Origin: Snodgrassella sp945267035
GTDB lineage: Bacteria > Pseudomonadota > Gammaproteobacteria > Burkholderiales > Neisseriaceae
NCBI RefSeq assembly: GCF_026535915.1
Contig: NZ_JAFNPF010000001.1
Span: forward strand, 62,001-126,000
Direction of reading: 5' to 3'
DNA: 64,000 nt
The stretch's first letter is position 1, and each line of letters starts with the position of its first letter. A model generated the notes under the pieces. The model ran no database searches, had not been told where the DNA came from, and saw only the letters and a program-made list of their open reading frames with translations. Positions 15,862-25,530 of the stretch are shown one piece after another. A program made the translations under genes and the position numbers.

Positions 15862-18474
15862 TCAATGATCTTGCTGATATTGTTGCCACCATTGCACCAA
15901 TTCGTATATGGATGCCAAGGCTGCTTTTGGAGTCAGCTCATCCGGATTCAGCGATGAGAGTTTATCGCTTAGATCAGCCGGTATCACAGCAGCAGCCACT
16001 ATGGCTTCATCGTGTTCAGCATCATTGCGTGTTGCGTCTAGATCGGATTTCACTTGAAACATATCCATTTGCGGTTGATTCGCCGCTGCGTGCTGTTCCA
16101 ATGATTGTAAATGCCGATACGCTGAATTTAATGCACGGCTGGGCAGACCGGCCAGTTTGGCCACGGCAATACCATAACTTTTGCTCGCTGGTCCAGGTTC
16201 AATGTGATGCAGGAAAGTAATTTCTTGCCCATCTTCCAAAGCGGCAAGGTGCATATTAAAAGCGTGACTAAATTGTTCCGGTAATTGAGTCAGTTCAAAA
16301 TAATGGGTGGCAAACAAAGTATAGCTTTGATTTTTCTGCAGCAAATGTTCAGCAATAGCCTGGGCTAGCGCCAATCCATCAAAAGTGGAGGTGCCACGAC
16401 CCACCTCATCCATTAAAACCAGTGATTGATTAGTGGCATGATGCAAAATATAGGCGGTTTCTGACATCTCCACCATAAAAGTTGAACGGTTGGAAGCCAA
16501 ATCATCTGAAGCACCGATGCGAGTGAATATCTGATCAATCGTTCCTAACGTACAGTTTTCCGCTGGTACCGGTGCACCCAGATGCGCCAATAGCACAATC
16601 AATGCAACCTGTCGCATGTAAGTGGATTTACCGCCCATATTCGGACCGGTGAGCAACATCAGGCGATGCTTATCATCCAGCTGCGTGTCATTAGCGGTAA
16701 AATGTTGAACTTGTTCCGCCACCACCGGATGCCGACCGTTTTTAATCTGTAAACAAGGATAGTTCACAAACTGAGGGAAGCAATAATCGCTGAGCTCAGC
16801 ATAAGAAGCAAAGGTGGTGAGCACATCCAACGTTGCCGCAGCTTTGGCGCAACGCTGTAATAATGGTAGCTCTTGTTGTAATTGTTGCAGTAAAGCGTCA
16901 TATAGGCGTTTTTCCAAGGCAAGCGCATTTTGCTGCGCTCCAAGCACTTTTTCTTCAAATTCTTTTAATTCTGGAGTGATATAACGCTCGGCATTTTTCA
17001 GCGTTTGACGACGTTGATAATCTGCCGGTGCCTGCTCTGACTGCGCTTTACTTAGCTCAATATAAAAACCATGTACGCGGTTGTATTCCACTTTCAACGT
17101 AGATAAACCGGTGCGTTCGCGCTCACGGGCTTCCAGTTGTTGCAGGAACTCATCACCGTGATTTTGTAAGCGCCGTAATTCGTCTAGCTCCTGATGATAG
17201 TGGTGATTGATCACTCCTCCGTCACGCAACCAGATTGCTGGTTCCGGCATGATGGCTGCGGTTAATTGTTCAGCAACCGCTTTGGCCGGTGGAAATTGTT
17301 CAAATAAGGTCTCAACCAGACTGCTATCGGGTACTTCCGGTAGCTGAAAATTGGCCAAAGTATGCAAGCTATCGCGTAAAGAAGATAGATCGCGTGGACG
17401 GGCACTGCCAATAGCAATGCGTGCGGCAATACGTTCAATATCCGCTACTTGTTTTAACATGCCGGCTATGGCAACACGATGTACCGCCAAAGTTTCAATG
17501 GCTTTTTGGCGCGCAACAATTTGTTTATGCTGGCGCAGAGGTTGGTGCAACCACATGGCCAATAAGCGACTGCCCATGTGAGTAGCGCAATGATCTAAAA
17601 CTGAAAACAATGTCGGGGATTTTTGTCCGCTCAACGTTTGGGTTAATTCCAGATTGCGCCGTGTGCTAGCATCCATGCCGATATAGCTGGTTTCCTGTTC
17701 CAGCGTCAGACTGTCTAAATGCTTAGGCAGCTGCATTTGTGTTTGTTGCACATAATTTAACAGTGCGCCTGCTGCACCAATGGCAACATCATGTTTGCCT
17801 GCTTCCAAGCCAAATGCGCGCAAATCCTGACTACCGAAATATCGCTGTATCAGTCTTGCACCGGTATCCGCTGCAAATTGCCAGGCATGTAACCGCGTTA
17901 ATAATTGCTGATAGCCAGCCAGATTCAATTTATCCTGTGTCTGATCTGAGAGCAGAATTTCCGCCGCCTGTAAGCGTGCCAGTTCGTGTACCACGGCTTC
18001 TGGATCAATAATTTTGCAGCGAAATTCACCACTTTGTAGTGACAACCAAGCCAAACCGAGTTGTTTTTTTACCCAATATAAAGCAGCGATGCGATTGGTT
18101 TCTTTATCTTCCAGCAAAGCACTGTCTGTCAGTGTACCTGGTGTGACAATGCGTACAACCTGACGTTCTACCGGTCCTTTGGTCGCGCCAACTTCACCCA
18201 CTTGTTCACAGATGGCCACGCTTTTTCCGAGCTTGACCAGTTTAGCCAGATACTGCTCCACGGCATGATAAGGGACACCCGCCATTTTAATCGGTTCACC
18301 ATTCATTTGCCCGCGAGTAGTGAGCGTAATATCCAGCAAGCGTGCTGCTTCTACCGCGTCTTCAAGAAACAGTTCATAAAAATCCCCCATGCGATAAAAC
18401 AACAATTTATCCTGATGGTCGGCTTTTATGGACATGTATTGCGCCATCATCGGTGTCATAGTCGGTTTGCTCAT
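15862..18474 (-). CDS. mutS: DNA mismatch repair protein MutS
   Basis: An 870-residue mismatch-recognition ATPase. The N-terminal mismatch-binding domain has the Phe-X-Glu motif (LLFYRMGDFYELFLEDA). The clamp and lever domains follow (VEYNRVHGFYIELSK). The ATPase has Walker A GPNMGGKSTYMRQ, the STFMVEMSE motif, Walker B VLMDEVGRGTSTFDG and the switch ATHYFELT. The C-terminal helix-turn-helix dimer part (PGPASKSYGIAVAKLAG) and a short C-terminal tail are present. The length is normal (about 855-880). The complete gene acts with MutL in post-replication repair. It stands apart from mutL here. Confidence 0.97.
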   Translation of the reverse strand: MSKPTMTPMMAQYMSIKADHQDKLLFYRMGDFYELFLEDAVEAARLLDITLTTRGQMNGEPIKMAGVPYHAVEQYLAKLVKLGKSVAICEQVGEVGATKGPVERQVVRIVTPGTLTDSALLEDKETNRIAALYWVKKQLGLAWLSLQSGEFRCKIIDPEAVVHELARLQAAEILLSDQTQDKLNLAGYQQLLTRLHAWQFAADTGARLIQRYFGSQDLRAFGLEAGKHDVAIGAAGALLNYVQQTQMQLPKHLDSLTLEQETSYIGMDASTRRNLELTQTLSGQKSPTLFSVLDHCATHMGSRLLAMWLHQPLRQHKQIVARQKAIETLAVHRVAIAGMLKQVADIERIAARIAIGSARPRDLSSLRDSLHTLANFQLPEVPDSSLVETLFEQFPPAKAVAEQLTAAIMPEPAIWLRDGGVINHHYHQELDELRRLQNHGDEFLQQLEARERERTGLSTLKVEYNRVHGFYIELSKAQSEQAPADYQRRQTLKNAERYITPELKEFEEKVLGAQQNALALEKRLYDALLQQLQQELPLLQRCAKAAATLDVLTTFASYAELSDYCFPQFVNYPCLQIKNGRHPVVAEQVQHFTANDTQLDDKHRLMLLTGPNMGGKSTYMRQVALIVLLAHLGAPVPAENCTLGTIDQIFTRIGASDDLASNRSTFMVEMSETAYILHHATNQSLVLMDEVGRGTSTFDGLALAQAIAEHLLQKNQSYTLFATHYFELTQLPEQFSHAFNMHLAALEDGQEITFLHHIEPGPASKSYGIAVAKLAGLPSRALNSAYRHLQSLEQHAAANQPQMDMFQVKSDLDATRNDAEHDEAIVAAAVIPADLSDKLSSLNPDELTPKAALASIYELVQWWQQYQQDH

Positions 18475-18659
18475 TGGCTTAGAAAATTATTTTGTTTGAC
18501 TAAAGGGTTATTGTAACAGACTGCATAAGTTGTGTCGGTTGGTTTAAACAGATTAGCTTGTTTAAAACCTTAAGAAATGGCTGGTAAAAAACCATAAATA
18601 TATTGATTGTTAGGATATTGGAGCAATGAATGCAGACAGATTCGGTATGATTTGGTGAA

Positions 18660-18704
18660 TAAAAAAGAACTATCTGCCCGTGGCGATACCAGGCAGATAG
18701 TTCT
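18660..18704 (-). terminator. Rho-independent terminator of ackA
   Basis: AGAACTATCTGCC (18666-18678) pairs perfectly with GGCAGATAGTTCT (18692-18704). On the minus strand the stem is followed by T6 (complement of 18660-18665), just after the ackA stop. Confidence 0.92.
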
Positions 18705-18722
18705 GATAAAGCTAAATCATAT

Positions 18723-19928
18723 TTAATTGGTTAGACGTGCCGCATCTTGAGCAATCATCAATTCTTCGTTCGTCGGGATAACCAATACAGGGCGACTACC
18801 TTCTTGGTTAATGGCACCACGTTGTCCGAAGCGAGCGGCTAAATTGCGTTCCTGATCGATGCTAACGCCAAGAATACCTAACTTATTAATAGCCATTTCG
18901 CGCACTTCAGCTGAATTTTCACCGATACCGCCGGTGAAGATAATGGCATCAAGACGTCCATCCAATAACGTACTATAAGCACCGATATATTTCACTAACC
19001 GATGCACAAAGACATCGAGTGCATTGGTAGCACCTTCGTCTTTACCATAATGTTCAGTTACATAACGACAATCGCTGCTCACACCAGTTAAGCCCATTAG
19101 ACCAGATTTCTTATTCAATAAATCATTTATTTCGTCTATAGGCATATTCAGATTTTTGGACAAGAACACAATGATCGCAGGGTCAATATCCCCGCAACGG
19201 GTACCCATCACCAGACCTTCCAGCGGAGTTAACCCCATTGAGGTATCAACCACCTTACCATTTTTAATGGCCGTAATTGAGGCGCCGTTGCCCAGATGGC
19301 AAGTAATAATGTTGGTCTCTTCTAATGGTTTTCCTAACATTTCAGCGGCCTGAAGACTAACATAATGGTGGCTGGTACCGTGGAAACCATAACGACGAAT
19401 ACCATGTTCCTCATACAATGCTTTAGGCAGAGCGTATAAATACGCTTCTTTCGGCATAGTAGTATGGAAAGCAGTATCAAATACACCGACATTTTTGTGT
19501 TTTAAGTGTGGAAATGCCTGCATTGCTTCCCGAATACCAATTAAATTCGCAGGATTGTGCAGTGGTGCAAAAATGGCAGCTGCTTCAATATCTTTCAGTA
19601 TCGTTTCATCAAGCACCACAGATTGAGTAATTTTCTCACCACCATGTGTTACACGATGTCCGATCGCAGTAATGCTGGATTGTAATTCCGGTTGCTGTGG
19701 CAAAATGCTGTCAATAATGAATTTTAAAGCCTCACTATGCGCCGCTCCTGCGCCCAGATCTTGTTGCTGTTTCTGACCGTCTAAATTCCATTTAATTCTG
19801 GCCTCAGGCAGATTAAAACACTCTGCAAGCCCAGACAGATATTCTTTCCCACTTTGAGGATTAATAATGGCAAATTTTAGCGATGAACTACCACAATTTA
19901 GCACCAAAACATTATTACCTAAACTCAT
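18723..19928 (-). CDS. ackA: Acetate kinase (may also serve as propionate kinase)
   Basis: A 401-residue ASKHA-fold kinase converting acyl-phosphate and ADP to acid and ATP. Family signatures are present: VLNCGSSSLKFAI at the N-terminus, the second signature around GHRVTHGGE, YGFHGTSHHYVS, HLGNGASI and FTGGIGENSAEVRE. The length equals E. coli AckA. It is divergent from the BMC locus, with an unrecognised membrane-protein gene of the same strand between. In propanediol or ethanolamine BMC loci the paralogue PduW or AckA performs this last ATP-yielding step, so a link to the locus is plausible but inferred. Confidence 0.95.
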   Translation of the reverse strand: MSLGNNVLVLNCGSSSLKFAIINPQSGKEYLSGLAECFNLPEARIKWNLDGQKQQQDLGAGAAHSEALKFIIDSILPQQPELQSSITAIGHRVTHGGEKITQSVVLDETILKDIEAAAIFAPLHNPANLIGIREAMQAFPHLKHKNVGVFDTAFHTTMPKEAYLYALPKALYEEHGIRRYGFHGTSHHYVSLQAAEMLGKPLEETNIITCHLGNGASITAIKNGKVVDTSMGLTPLEGLVMGTRCGDIDPAIIVFLSKNLNMPIDEINDLLNKKSGLMGLTGVSSDCRYVTEHYGKDEGATNALDVFVHRLVKYIGAYSTLLDGRLDAIIFTGGIGENSAEVREMAINKLGILGVSIDQERNLAARFGQRGAINQEGSRPVLVIPTNEELMIAQDAARLTN

Positions 19929-20001
19929 AATTACCCTTTTAACTTTAGTTGTTTTGTATAAACAATTAATTCTATAGTATGAAATTTACGCACTCAAGCA
20001 G

Positions 20002-20907
20002 TTAAATCAAGGTAATCGTATTAAACAGTCCGATGGTGGCTAAAAAGTGAATAATCGTGGTGGCAATAAAAATGGTAAAAGCAGGGGGATCAATATGAGT
20101 ATCACCATGCACCAAAAATAAGCGGGAAAGTAATTCTCCCAGCAATGCACAGCAGATACCAATTAACCCCGCCCATAATATACTGCCGGACAAAGCGGCT
20201 ACCGTAGCTGCTGGTAGACCAATATGATGCGAAATAGGTATGTTGGTATTGAAATGCAAAAAGATTAATGAAAAAGCAGAAACCCCGAATGCCAGCAATG
20301 CACCATTACTACCTAATGAAAGTCCGAGATAACCTGCCGCCAGACCAACCCCGACTCCCAAAGTTAATAGCTGAGGCAGACGGCTATGATAGGGCATCCA
20401 GCATTTTTCAGCAGGCGGATTTAAATGACTAATTCCGGCTGCTGGTTTACCCAATAAGCCAGTTTTCCCAAATACCAAACGCGTGATAAAGCCCGAAACA
20501 ACGACGGTGAAAGCAACAGTATCAGTCCAACCCAGTCCCGAAGAAAACGCGGGAATTTTATTGGATACCCAGATACATAAATAACCAATGATCCCAAATA
20601 TACCACCCACCAGTAAAACATCCGGTGCATCAAGACCACATAGACCGGCAGTAATATCTCGTCCGGAACCAAGTTTACCTTTTCTTGCAGCATAGGCCGT
20701 TGCAGCCACCCCTGAAGCAAAGCCACCTGCATGCGGGCCGAAATAGCCAAATGGAAGGTTAACAAAATCAGATGGGTGGCCGGTACACACCTGAATAGTG
20801 ACGAGAACAATAACCAATAGTCCAACAAATTCAAAAGCAGCTAAAGCCCCCAAAGCAGCACCAAAAACACCAAACCCAAATGCGATTAATAAATTAGATA
20901 TTTCCAT
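20002..20907 (-). CDS. Unrecognised multi-pass membrane protein beside the BMC locus
   Basis: A 301-residue protein with about eight to ten membrane helices and many Gly/Ala (LLIAFGFGVFGAALGALAAF, GLPAATVAALSGSILWAG). Conserved-looking polar spots inside the membrane region are PFGYFGPHAGGFASG, GLDAPDVLLVGG, NTNIPISHHIGLPAA and HIDPPAFTIFIATT. These histidines, asparagines and Asp-Pro motifs could line a transport path. I recognise the general type as a permease but no named family. It lies between ackA and the BMC genes on the ackA strand, so it might bring in or export a substrate or product of the pathway; this is inferred from position. Confidence 0.6.
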   Translation of the reverse strand: MEISNLLIAFGFGVFGAALGALAAFEFVGLLVIVLVTIQVCTGHPSDFVNLPFGYFGPHAGGFASGVAATAYAARKGKLGSGRDITAGLCGLDAPDVLLVGGIFGIIGYLCIWVSNKIPAFSSGLGWTDTVAFTVVVSGFITRLVFGKTGLLGKPAAGISHLNPPAEKCWMPYHSRLPQLLTLGVGVGLAAGYLGLSLGSNGALLAFGVSAFSLIFLHFNTNIPISHHIGLPAATVAALSGSILWAGLIGICCALLGELLSRLFLVHGDTHIDPPAFTIFIATTIIHFLATIGLFNTITLI

Positions 20908-21443
20908 TTTGCATAAACTCCGGTTTATTTAAGGTTTCAGCATGAAATTATCTAAACTTAACACAATAATTCCATGAGTAAACTGTATTTTTTTGACATA
21001 TACACCCTGTTAATTGTGAAATTGATGGGGTAGAAAGCAAAAAAATACTATCTGTATTGATGACATCATCAAATACTTAGTCATACCGGATATTGAGTAG
21101 TCAAAACTTGAGCCAATGTTGGAAAACTAACCAGCATGATTTGGTTACAGCGAAGTTAACGAATGGTGCAGCAGCAACATCTACAACTCTTAATTTCCAT
21201 TTCGATAATTCGAAGCCTGATCAATCTGGAATTGTTCATTTAGAGCAAACGATTACAGGCATATTGCTGAATATTGCATTAAATTCAAAAAACAGATGAT
21301 TTATGATTTTTTTGATATGAAAATCGATCAATGACAAGAATGTACTATTAGTGAACAAAGATAAGCTATTACTTCGAAAATAATGAATGTTAGATTAACG
21401 TTGATGAAAATTGCGTTCTTATATTCGATTAATAGGTAGTCAT
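20908..21443. promoter_or_regulatory. Divergent control region before the BMC locus
   Basis: This 536-base gap separates the membrane-protein gene from the alcohol dehydrogenase gene. It contains TTGATG-ACAT-CATCAA (21057-21072), a perfect 6-bp inverted repeat that could be an operator, and a TTGACA at about 20992. A 68-codon frame (21093-21299) has no family character and is probably chance. No experimental promoter can be assigned. Confidence 0.35.
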
Positions 21444-22559
21444 ATGGTCAAACAGTTTAGCATTAAATCCCATATTTATAGTGGAACGAATGCTTTGCAG
21501 ATATTAAAGCAGTATGCCGGTCTGCGTATCGGTATTGTCACTGACAATTTTATGGTTTCATCTGGCTTGATTAATCGAATTACTGAACAATTATCTCAAA
21601 GTAAAGTAGCGATTTTCAAAGACGTTAAACCAGATCCCAGTATTGAAATTTTGCAACAAGGCGCACAGTTCTTTTGTGATTTTAAACCAGAGATGATCAT
21701 TGCTTTTGGTGGCGGTTCTGCTTTAGATGCCGCCAAAGGCATTTCAGCTACTTTGATATCAATGGGCACCGCAGAAGAAATTGCTTTAGTCGCCATCCCC
21801 ACCACGAGTGGTTCCGGTTCTGAAGTCACTTCTTATGCCATTATTTCTGATCCAACGAATAACATTAAATATCCACTTGTATCGGATGATCTGCTGGCAG
21901 ATATTGCCATTCTGGATTCCTCCTTGGTAATGAGCGTACCCAAAAATGTGTCTATGGATACCGGTATGGATGTCATGACTCATGCCATTGAGGCGTTGGT
22001 TTCCATTAATGCCAATGATTTTAGCGATGCATTGGCTGAGAAATCCTTGCGCATGGTGTACGAATATTTACCTCAGGTATTGGATGATCTGAGTAACCAG
22101 CTAGCCAGAGAAAAAGTTCACAACGCGTCTTGTATGGCTGGAATGGCTTTTAATTCAGCCGGTTTGGGATTGGTACATGGCATGGCGCATGCCCTTGGGG
22201 CTTTACTACATATAGCCCATGGCAAAATCAATGCCATGCTGTTGCCTATCATTATTCAATTTAATAGTTTGGATGATGCATTGATTACAGATCGTTATGC
22301 TCATTGCAGCAGAATAATTGGGCTACAGCATCATGATCATACTGTGTTGGTACAACTGCTTATTCACGAAATTCAGCGCATGAACAAAATGATGGGTATT
22401 CCAGCATCGCTCAAAGAGTTAGGCGCAAATATTGAATTATTACAACAGAATCTGCCACAAGTCATCACCGCTGTATTAAATGATAGTTGCACCAAAACCA
22501 ACCCGAAACCGGTTAATCATAGCGATATCCGTGCTTTAATCCAACAAATTATTGGCTAG
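21444..22559 (+). CDS. Iron-containing alcohol dehydrogenase (1-propanol dehydrogenase type)
   Basis: A 371-residue group III (Fe-dependent) alcohol dehydrogenase. The NAD-binding part has AFGGGSALDAAKGI and PTTSGSGSEVTSYA. The metal region includes TGMDVMTHAIEALVS and VHGMAHALGALLHIAHGKIN, with the expected Asp and His ligands. ATG 21444 is preferred to an upstream TTG at 21411. In BMC loci this enzyme (PduQ/CutO/EutG-like) reduces the aldehyde to the alcohol and recycles NADH inside the shell. It is the first gene of the forward cluster, and its position supports propionaldehyde to 1-propanol. Confidence 0.88.
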   Translation: MVKQFSIKSHIYSGTNALQILKQYAGLRIGIVTDNFMVSSGLINRITEQLSQSKVAIFKDVKPDPSIEILQQGAQFFCDFKPEMIIAFGGGSALDAAKGISATLISMGTAEEIALVAIPTTSGSGSEVTSYAIISDPTNNIKYPLVSDDLLADIAILDSSLVMSVPKNVSMDTGMDVMTHAIEALVSINANDFSDALAEKSLRMVYEYLPQVLDDLSNQLAREKVHNASCMAGMAFNSAGLGLVHGMAHALGALLHIAHGKINAMLLPIIIQFNSLDDALITDRYAHCSRIIGLQHHDHTVLVQLLIHEIQRMNKMMGIPASLKELGANIELLQQNLPQVITAVLNDSCTKTNPKPVNHSDIRALIQQIIG

Positions 22560-22786
22560 CAGAGGGCGAAAATGAAATTGTGGGTAATAACCGCTGAAAA
22601 GAAACAATGCTATCTTTCAGAAATGGGGTATGGCAGGAAATCAACCTTATTTCTGCCACTAAGAGAAAACAGACAATAAATGTAAACAGGATTAATGATT
22701 TTAGAGGAGTGGAAATAATCGATAACAGTTTTGATGGGCCTGTGTAGCGCAACCAACAAATCATAAATCCTCTGTAAGGAAAACTT

Positions 22787-23611
22787 ATGCCAACTTCTGA
22801 AAACGTATTACATCAGTTTGCACAGTTAATCAATCAACAAACTTGTAAGCAACCTTTCGGCAGGTTAAAAGTTGGTGTAGATCTAGGCACAGCCAATATT
22901 GTCCTTTCGGTTATTGATGAAAAAAATCAGCCTGTTGCCGGTATTGCTTATCCCTCTACCATGATTAAAGATGGCATTGTGGTTGATTATGCTAAAGCCA
23001 GCCAGATCGTTTCCGAACTGAAACAAAAACTGGAAGAAAATCTCCAACAATCCTTGATTTATGCTGCTACGGCCATTCCACCAGGGATTTCCAGCGGAAA
23101 TGCCAAAGTGATTGCCAATGTGGTTGAGTCAGCTGGTTTAATTGTGACAAACGTGGTCGATGAACCTGTTGCGGCTGCCACAGTTTTACAGATAAAAAAT
23201 GGTGCAGTGGTCGATGTTGGGGGTGGCACCACAGGCATGGCATTTTTTCGTCATAACAAAATTATTTTATCGGTGGATGAACCCACAGGGGGAACGCATA
23301 TGACATTGGTTTTAGCTGGTGCGTTAGGTATCAGCGTGGAAAACGCTGAACAGATCAAAAAAAATGCTGCACGCGCTGATGAAGTTTTTTCGATCATCAA
23401 GCCGGTAATTGAAAAAATGGCTGCGTTGGTCAAAAATTGGCTCCAACCTTATCGAACCAAAAACATCTATTTGGTTGGTGGAGCCAGTTGCATCAAGAAT
23501 TTTGCCCGAGTATTTCACGAGCAGACCCGTCTTAATATTATTTGTCCTCCTGAGCCTTTGTATGTCACTCCTATGGGTATTGCGCTTCACGTGCACCTAC
23601 CGCAAAGATAA
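22787..23611 (+). CDS. eutJ: EutJ-like actin-fold ATPase of BMC loci
   Basis: A 274-residue protein of the Hsp70/actin-like ATPase fold, the size of EutJ. The phosphate-1 loop is KVGVDLGTANIVLSVIDE, phosphate-2 is GAVVDVGGGTTGMAFF and the adenosine motif is NIYLVGGASCIKNF. AAGGAAAA precedes the ATG. EutJ-type proteins accompany many microcompartment operons and are thought to be chaperones or reactivation factors; their precise job is unsettled. A glycyl radical enzyme does not need a B12-reactivase, so a chaperone role in assembly seems more likely here (inference). Confidence 0.88.
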   Translation: MPTSENVLHQFAQLINQQTCKQPFGRLKVGVDLGTANIVLSVIDEKNQPVAGIAYPSTMIKDGIVVDYAKASQIVSELKQKLEENLQQSLIYAATAIPPGISSGNAKVIANVVESAGLIVTNVVDEPVAAATVLQIKNGAVVDVGGGTTGMAFFRHNKIILSVDEPTGGTHMTLVLAGALGISVENAEQIKKNAARADEVFSIIKPVIEKMAALVKNWLQPYRTKNIYLVGGASCIKNFARVFHEQTRLNIICPPEPLYVTPMGIALHVHLPQR

Positions 23612-23622
23612 AGGGAGTTTGA

Positions 23623-24429
23623 ATGCATAATTCCAACTTATCTGAACTGATCAATAAGGTTATTGTTGATTTAATTTCTGATGCCGTGCTCAACATAGTT
23701 AACCAGCAATTAGCATTGCCACAATCAATAGTCGTTGTATTTAGCGGCCAAGCCGGACTTTGCTATGCTTCAGTCTTGCAACAATTGCTGTCATTACCTA
23801 AGAATCAAACCATAAATATATTTTTTTCCAATTCAGCACTGCAACATTTGTCTACCCAGAAAATTTCAATATCGGCACACACAGAAAATATTCTTTTTTT
23901 CCACGATACAAATGAAAACATCATACAAGATTTGCCATATGACTTACTTTTGTTACCAGAGTTATCACTGAATAGTTTAGCTAAAAGCGTGAATCATATT
24001 GCGGATAATTTGCCGGCAAAATGGATTCAACAAGCATTGCTGGATAATAAGCGCATTGTAGTAACCTTTGATTATTTAACTCAGCACCATCACCTAAATC
24101 CAACTTATCAACATGATATTGATGCGCAAATTTCCAAGCTGATTGCCTACAACATCGAGTTAGCCAGTATTACTGACATAACAACAAAGATTAAAGCTTG
24201 TTACGCTGAAACAAAAAATCTACCCGTTAAAACTCAGGAAAAAGATTCGACCCCTCATGGCAATAACCGGTTGAACTTTGCTCGTCAAACGAAAAATAGG
24301 CTCATAGCATCCTCTCAAGTCCGTTGTCATAATGCACAAACGCCCTTGTATTTGGGTTATGACACGCTGGTGACCCCTCTGGCAATGGATATCATCAGAC
24401 AAAAAAATATTCCCATCATTAAAGGTTGA
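23623..24429 (+). CDS. BMC-associated protein, flavoprotein-like family suspected
   Basis: A 268-residue soluble protein in the BMC operon. The N-terminal LSELINKVIVDLISDAVLNI is an amphipathic helix like an encapsulation peptide. The core has Rossmann-type strands (SIVVVFSGQAGLCYASVLQQ, DLLLLPELSLNSL) that fit the flavoprotein-like family found beside EutN genes in other BMC loci. The end reads LVTPLAMDIIRQKNIPI, a tail pattern I recall in several BMC cargo proteins. Family assignment is tentative and no reaction is proposed. The BMC-P gene starts 5 bases after its stop. Confidence 0.55.
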   Translation: MHNSNLSELINKVIVDLISDAVLNIVNQQLALPQSIVVVFSGQAGLCYASVLQQLLSLPKNQTINIFFSNSALQHLSTQKISISAHTENILFFHDTNENIIQDLPYDLLLLPELSLNSLAKSVNHIADNLPAKWIQQALLDNKRIVVTFDYLTQHHHLNPTYQHDIDAQISKLIAYNIELASITDITTKIKACYAETKNLPVKTQEKDSTPHGNNRLNFARQTKNRLIASSQVRCHNAQTPLYLGYDTLVTPLAMDIIRQKNIPIIKG

Positions 24430-24434
24430 AATAT

Positions 24435-24704
24435 ATGTATTTAGCTGAAGTAATTGGAACCGTGGTATCAACCACAAAAGATATTTCGTTAAATGGCATG
24501 AAATTACTCATTGTCAGGCGCTTAAATGCTCAAATGCAATCGGAAGGAACAACGGAAGTGGCTGTGGATACCGTGGGTGCAGGTAATGGCGAAATGGTCA
24601 TTGTCTCAAAGGGAAGTTCTGCCCGATTAGCCAATAATAAAGACCATTCTGTCATAGATGCGGCCATTGTTGGTATCGTTGATACCACTGAACTGGCCGA
24701 ATGA
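24435..24704 (+). CDS. eutN: BMC vertex protein (EutN/CcmL family, BMC-P)
   Basis: An 89-residue pentameric shell protein closing the vertices of the compartment. MYLAEVIGTVVSTTKDISL with GMKLLIVRRL and TVGAGNGEMVIVSKGSSARL matches the EutN/CcmL beta-barrel, and DAAIVGIVD closes it. ATG 24435 is taken as start because members begin MYLxxVxGxVV; an upstream in-frame TTG would only add three residues. The presence of BMC-P, BMC-H and BMC-T genes means a complete polyhedral shell can be built from this locus. Confidence 0.95.
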   Translation: MYLAEVIGTVVSTTKDISLNGMKLLIVRRLNAQMQSEGTTEVAVDTVGAGNGEMVIVSKGSSARLANNKDHSVIDAAIVGIVDTTELAE

Positions 24705-24720
24705 TCGGAGAAGTACTGCT

Positions 24721-25257
24721 ATGCATAATCTACAACCCAATCTCATTGATCACTATATAGATAACGCCATCAACGACCTGCATCAGACGACAAATCAACA
24801 TCGGTCATCCCAGTCAGATCAGCACGATCTGATGCCAGAGTTGTCGCTCAATGAAATGATGTTACTGGCGTCTTTAGCTGAACAACAAGCAAAAATGCTG
24901 GGCATAGATATCGTCTTTGCATTGGTTGATCGATATGGCTTACAACGGTTCTATTTTAGCATGCCAAAAGCATTATTAGTCAGCCATACTTTAGCGCCCA
25001 AAAAAGCCTATTCTGCGGTAGCCATGAAAATGCCAACGCATAAATTAGCAGAAATGATGCAGCCTAATACCGCTCTTTTTGGCGTTGAACGAATTGCTGA
25101 TATTTGTGGCGTCGGTGGTGGTTTTCCTTGTTTACATCAAAATCGTATCATTGCCGGCATCGGCATTAGTGGTGGAACGGTGGAGGAAGATATGCTTATT
25201 GCCATTAATTGCCTCAGTCAGTTCAGTCAACAATGCTTCCCTCTAAACAGTAATTAA
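24721..25257 (+). CDS. PduO C-terminal/GlcG-like (HbpS family) protein
   Basis: A 178-residue protein whose residues about 40-175 match the GlcG/HbpS/PduO-C fold: LAEQQAKMLGIDIVFALVDR, TLAPKKAYSAVAMKMPTHKL, FGVERIADICGVGGGFPCL and GIGISGGTVEEDMLIA. The adenosyltransferase part of PduO is absent, which fits a B12-independent pathway. The first 20 residues (LIDHYIDNAINDLHQ) form an amphipathic helix, so it may be encapsulated. ATG 24721 follows CGGAGAAG; a longer frame beginning at 24658 overlaps the BMC-P gene and is less likely. The function of stand-alone PduO-C proteins (haem or cobalamin binding) is uncertain. Confidence 0.8.
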   Translation: MHNLQPNLIDHYIDNAINDLHQTTNQHRSSQSDQHDLMPELSLNEMMLLASLAEQQAKMLGIDIVFALVDRYGLQRFYFSMPKALLVSHTLAPKKAYSAVAMKMPTHKLAEMMQPNTALFGVERIADICGVGGGFPCLHQNRIIAGIGISGGTVEEDMLIAINCLSQFSQQCFPLNSN

Positions 25258-25530
25258 ATTTTTAAATCATCCATCCAACAGTCTTTTAACCATTCATTAT
25301 GCTAAATAAATAGCAACAAAAAAGTGTCGCTTTTTATTTTGAGCTTACTTCTGTAAGCAATCAACATTTATAGAATCCTTTTTCTATTTACCCAATAAAC
25401 CTAAACGTTGGACAGCTTTCGATAAGTTATTAGGATTATTTTGTCTTCAGTAAAAATCAAAAACAAAATACTCTCTCCATTTGTCAAGACTTTTATCAAA
25501 CGCACCTTTAGTATCAGTATTAACAAAGAT
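25258..25530 (+). promoter_or_regulatory. Upstream region of the first BMC-H/BMC-T gene pair
   Basis: No gene is visible. The 3' part (25476-25500) is a diverged match to 38050-38073, both containing CAAGACTTTT followed by a TCAA. The shared upstream region of the duplicated shell genes therefore once extended further than the present near-identical block, which starts at 25531. Confidence 0.4.

Noticed and set aside
21093..21299. 68-codon frame in the BMC control region
   Set aside because: Composition is not protein-like and no ribosome-binding site is present; probably chance in a regulatory gap.
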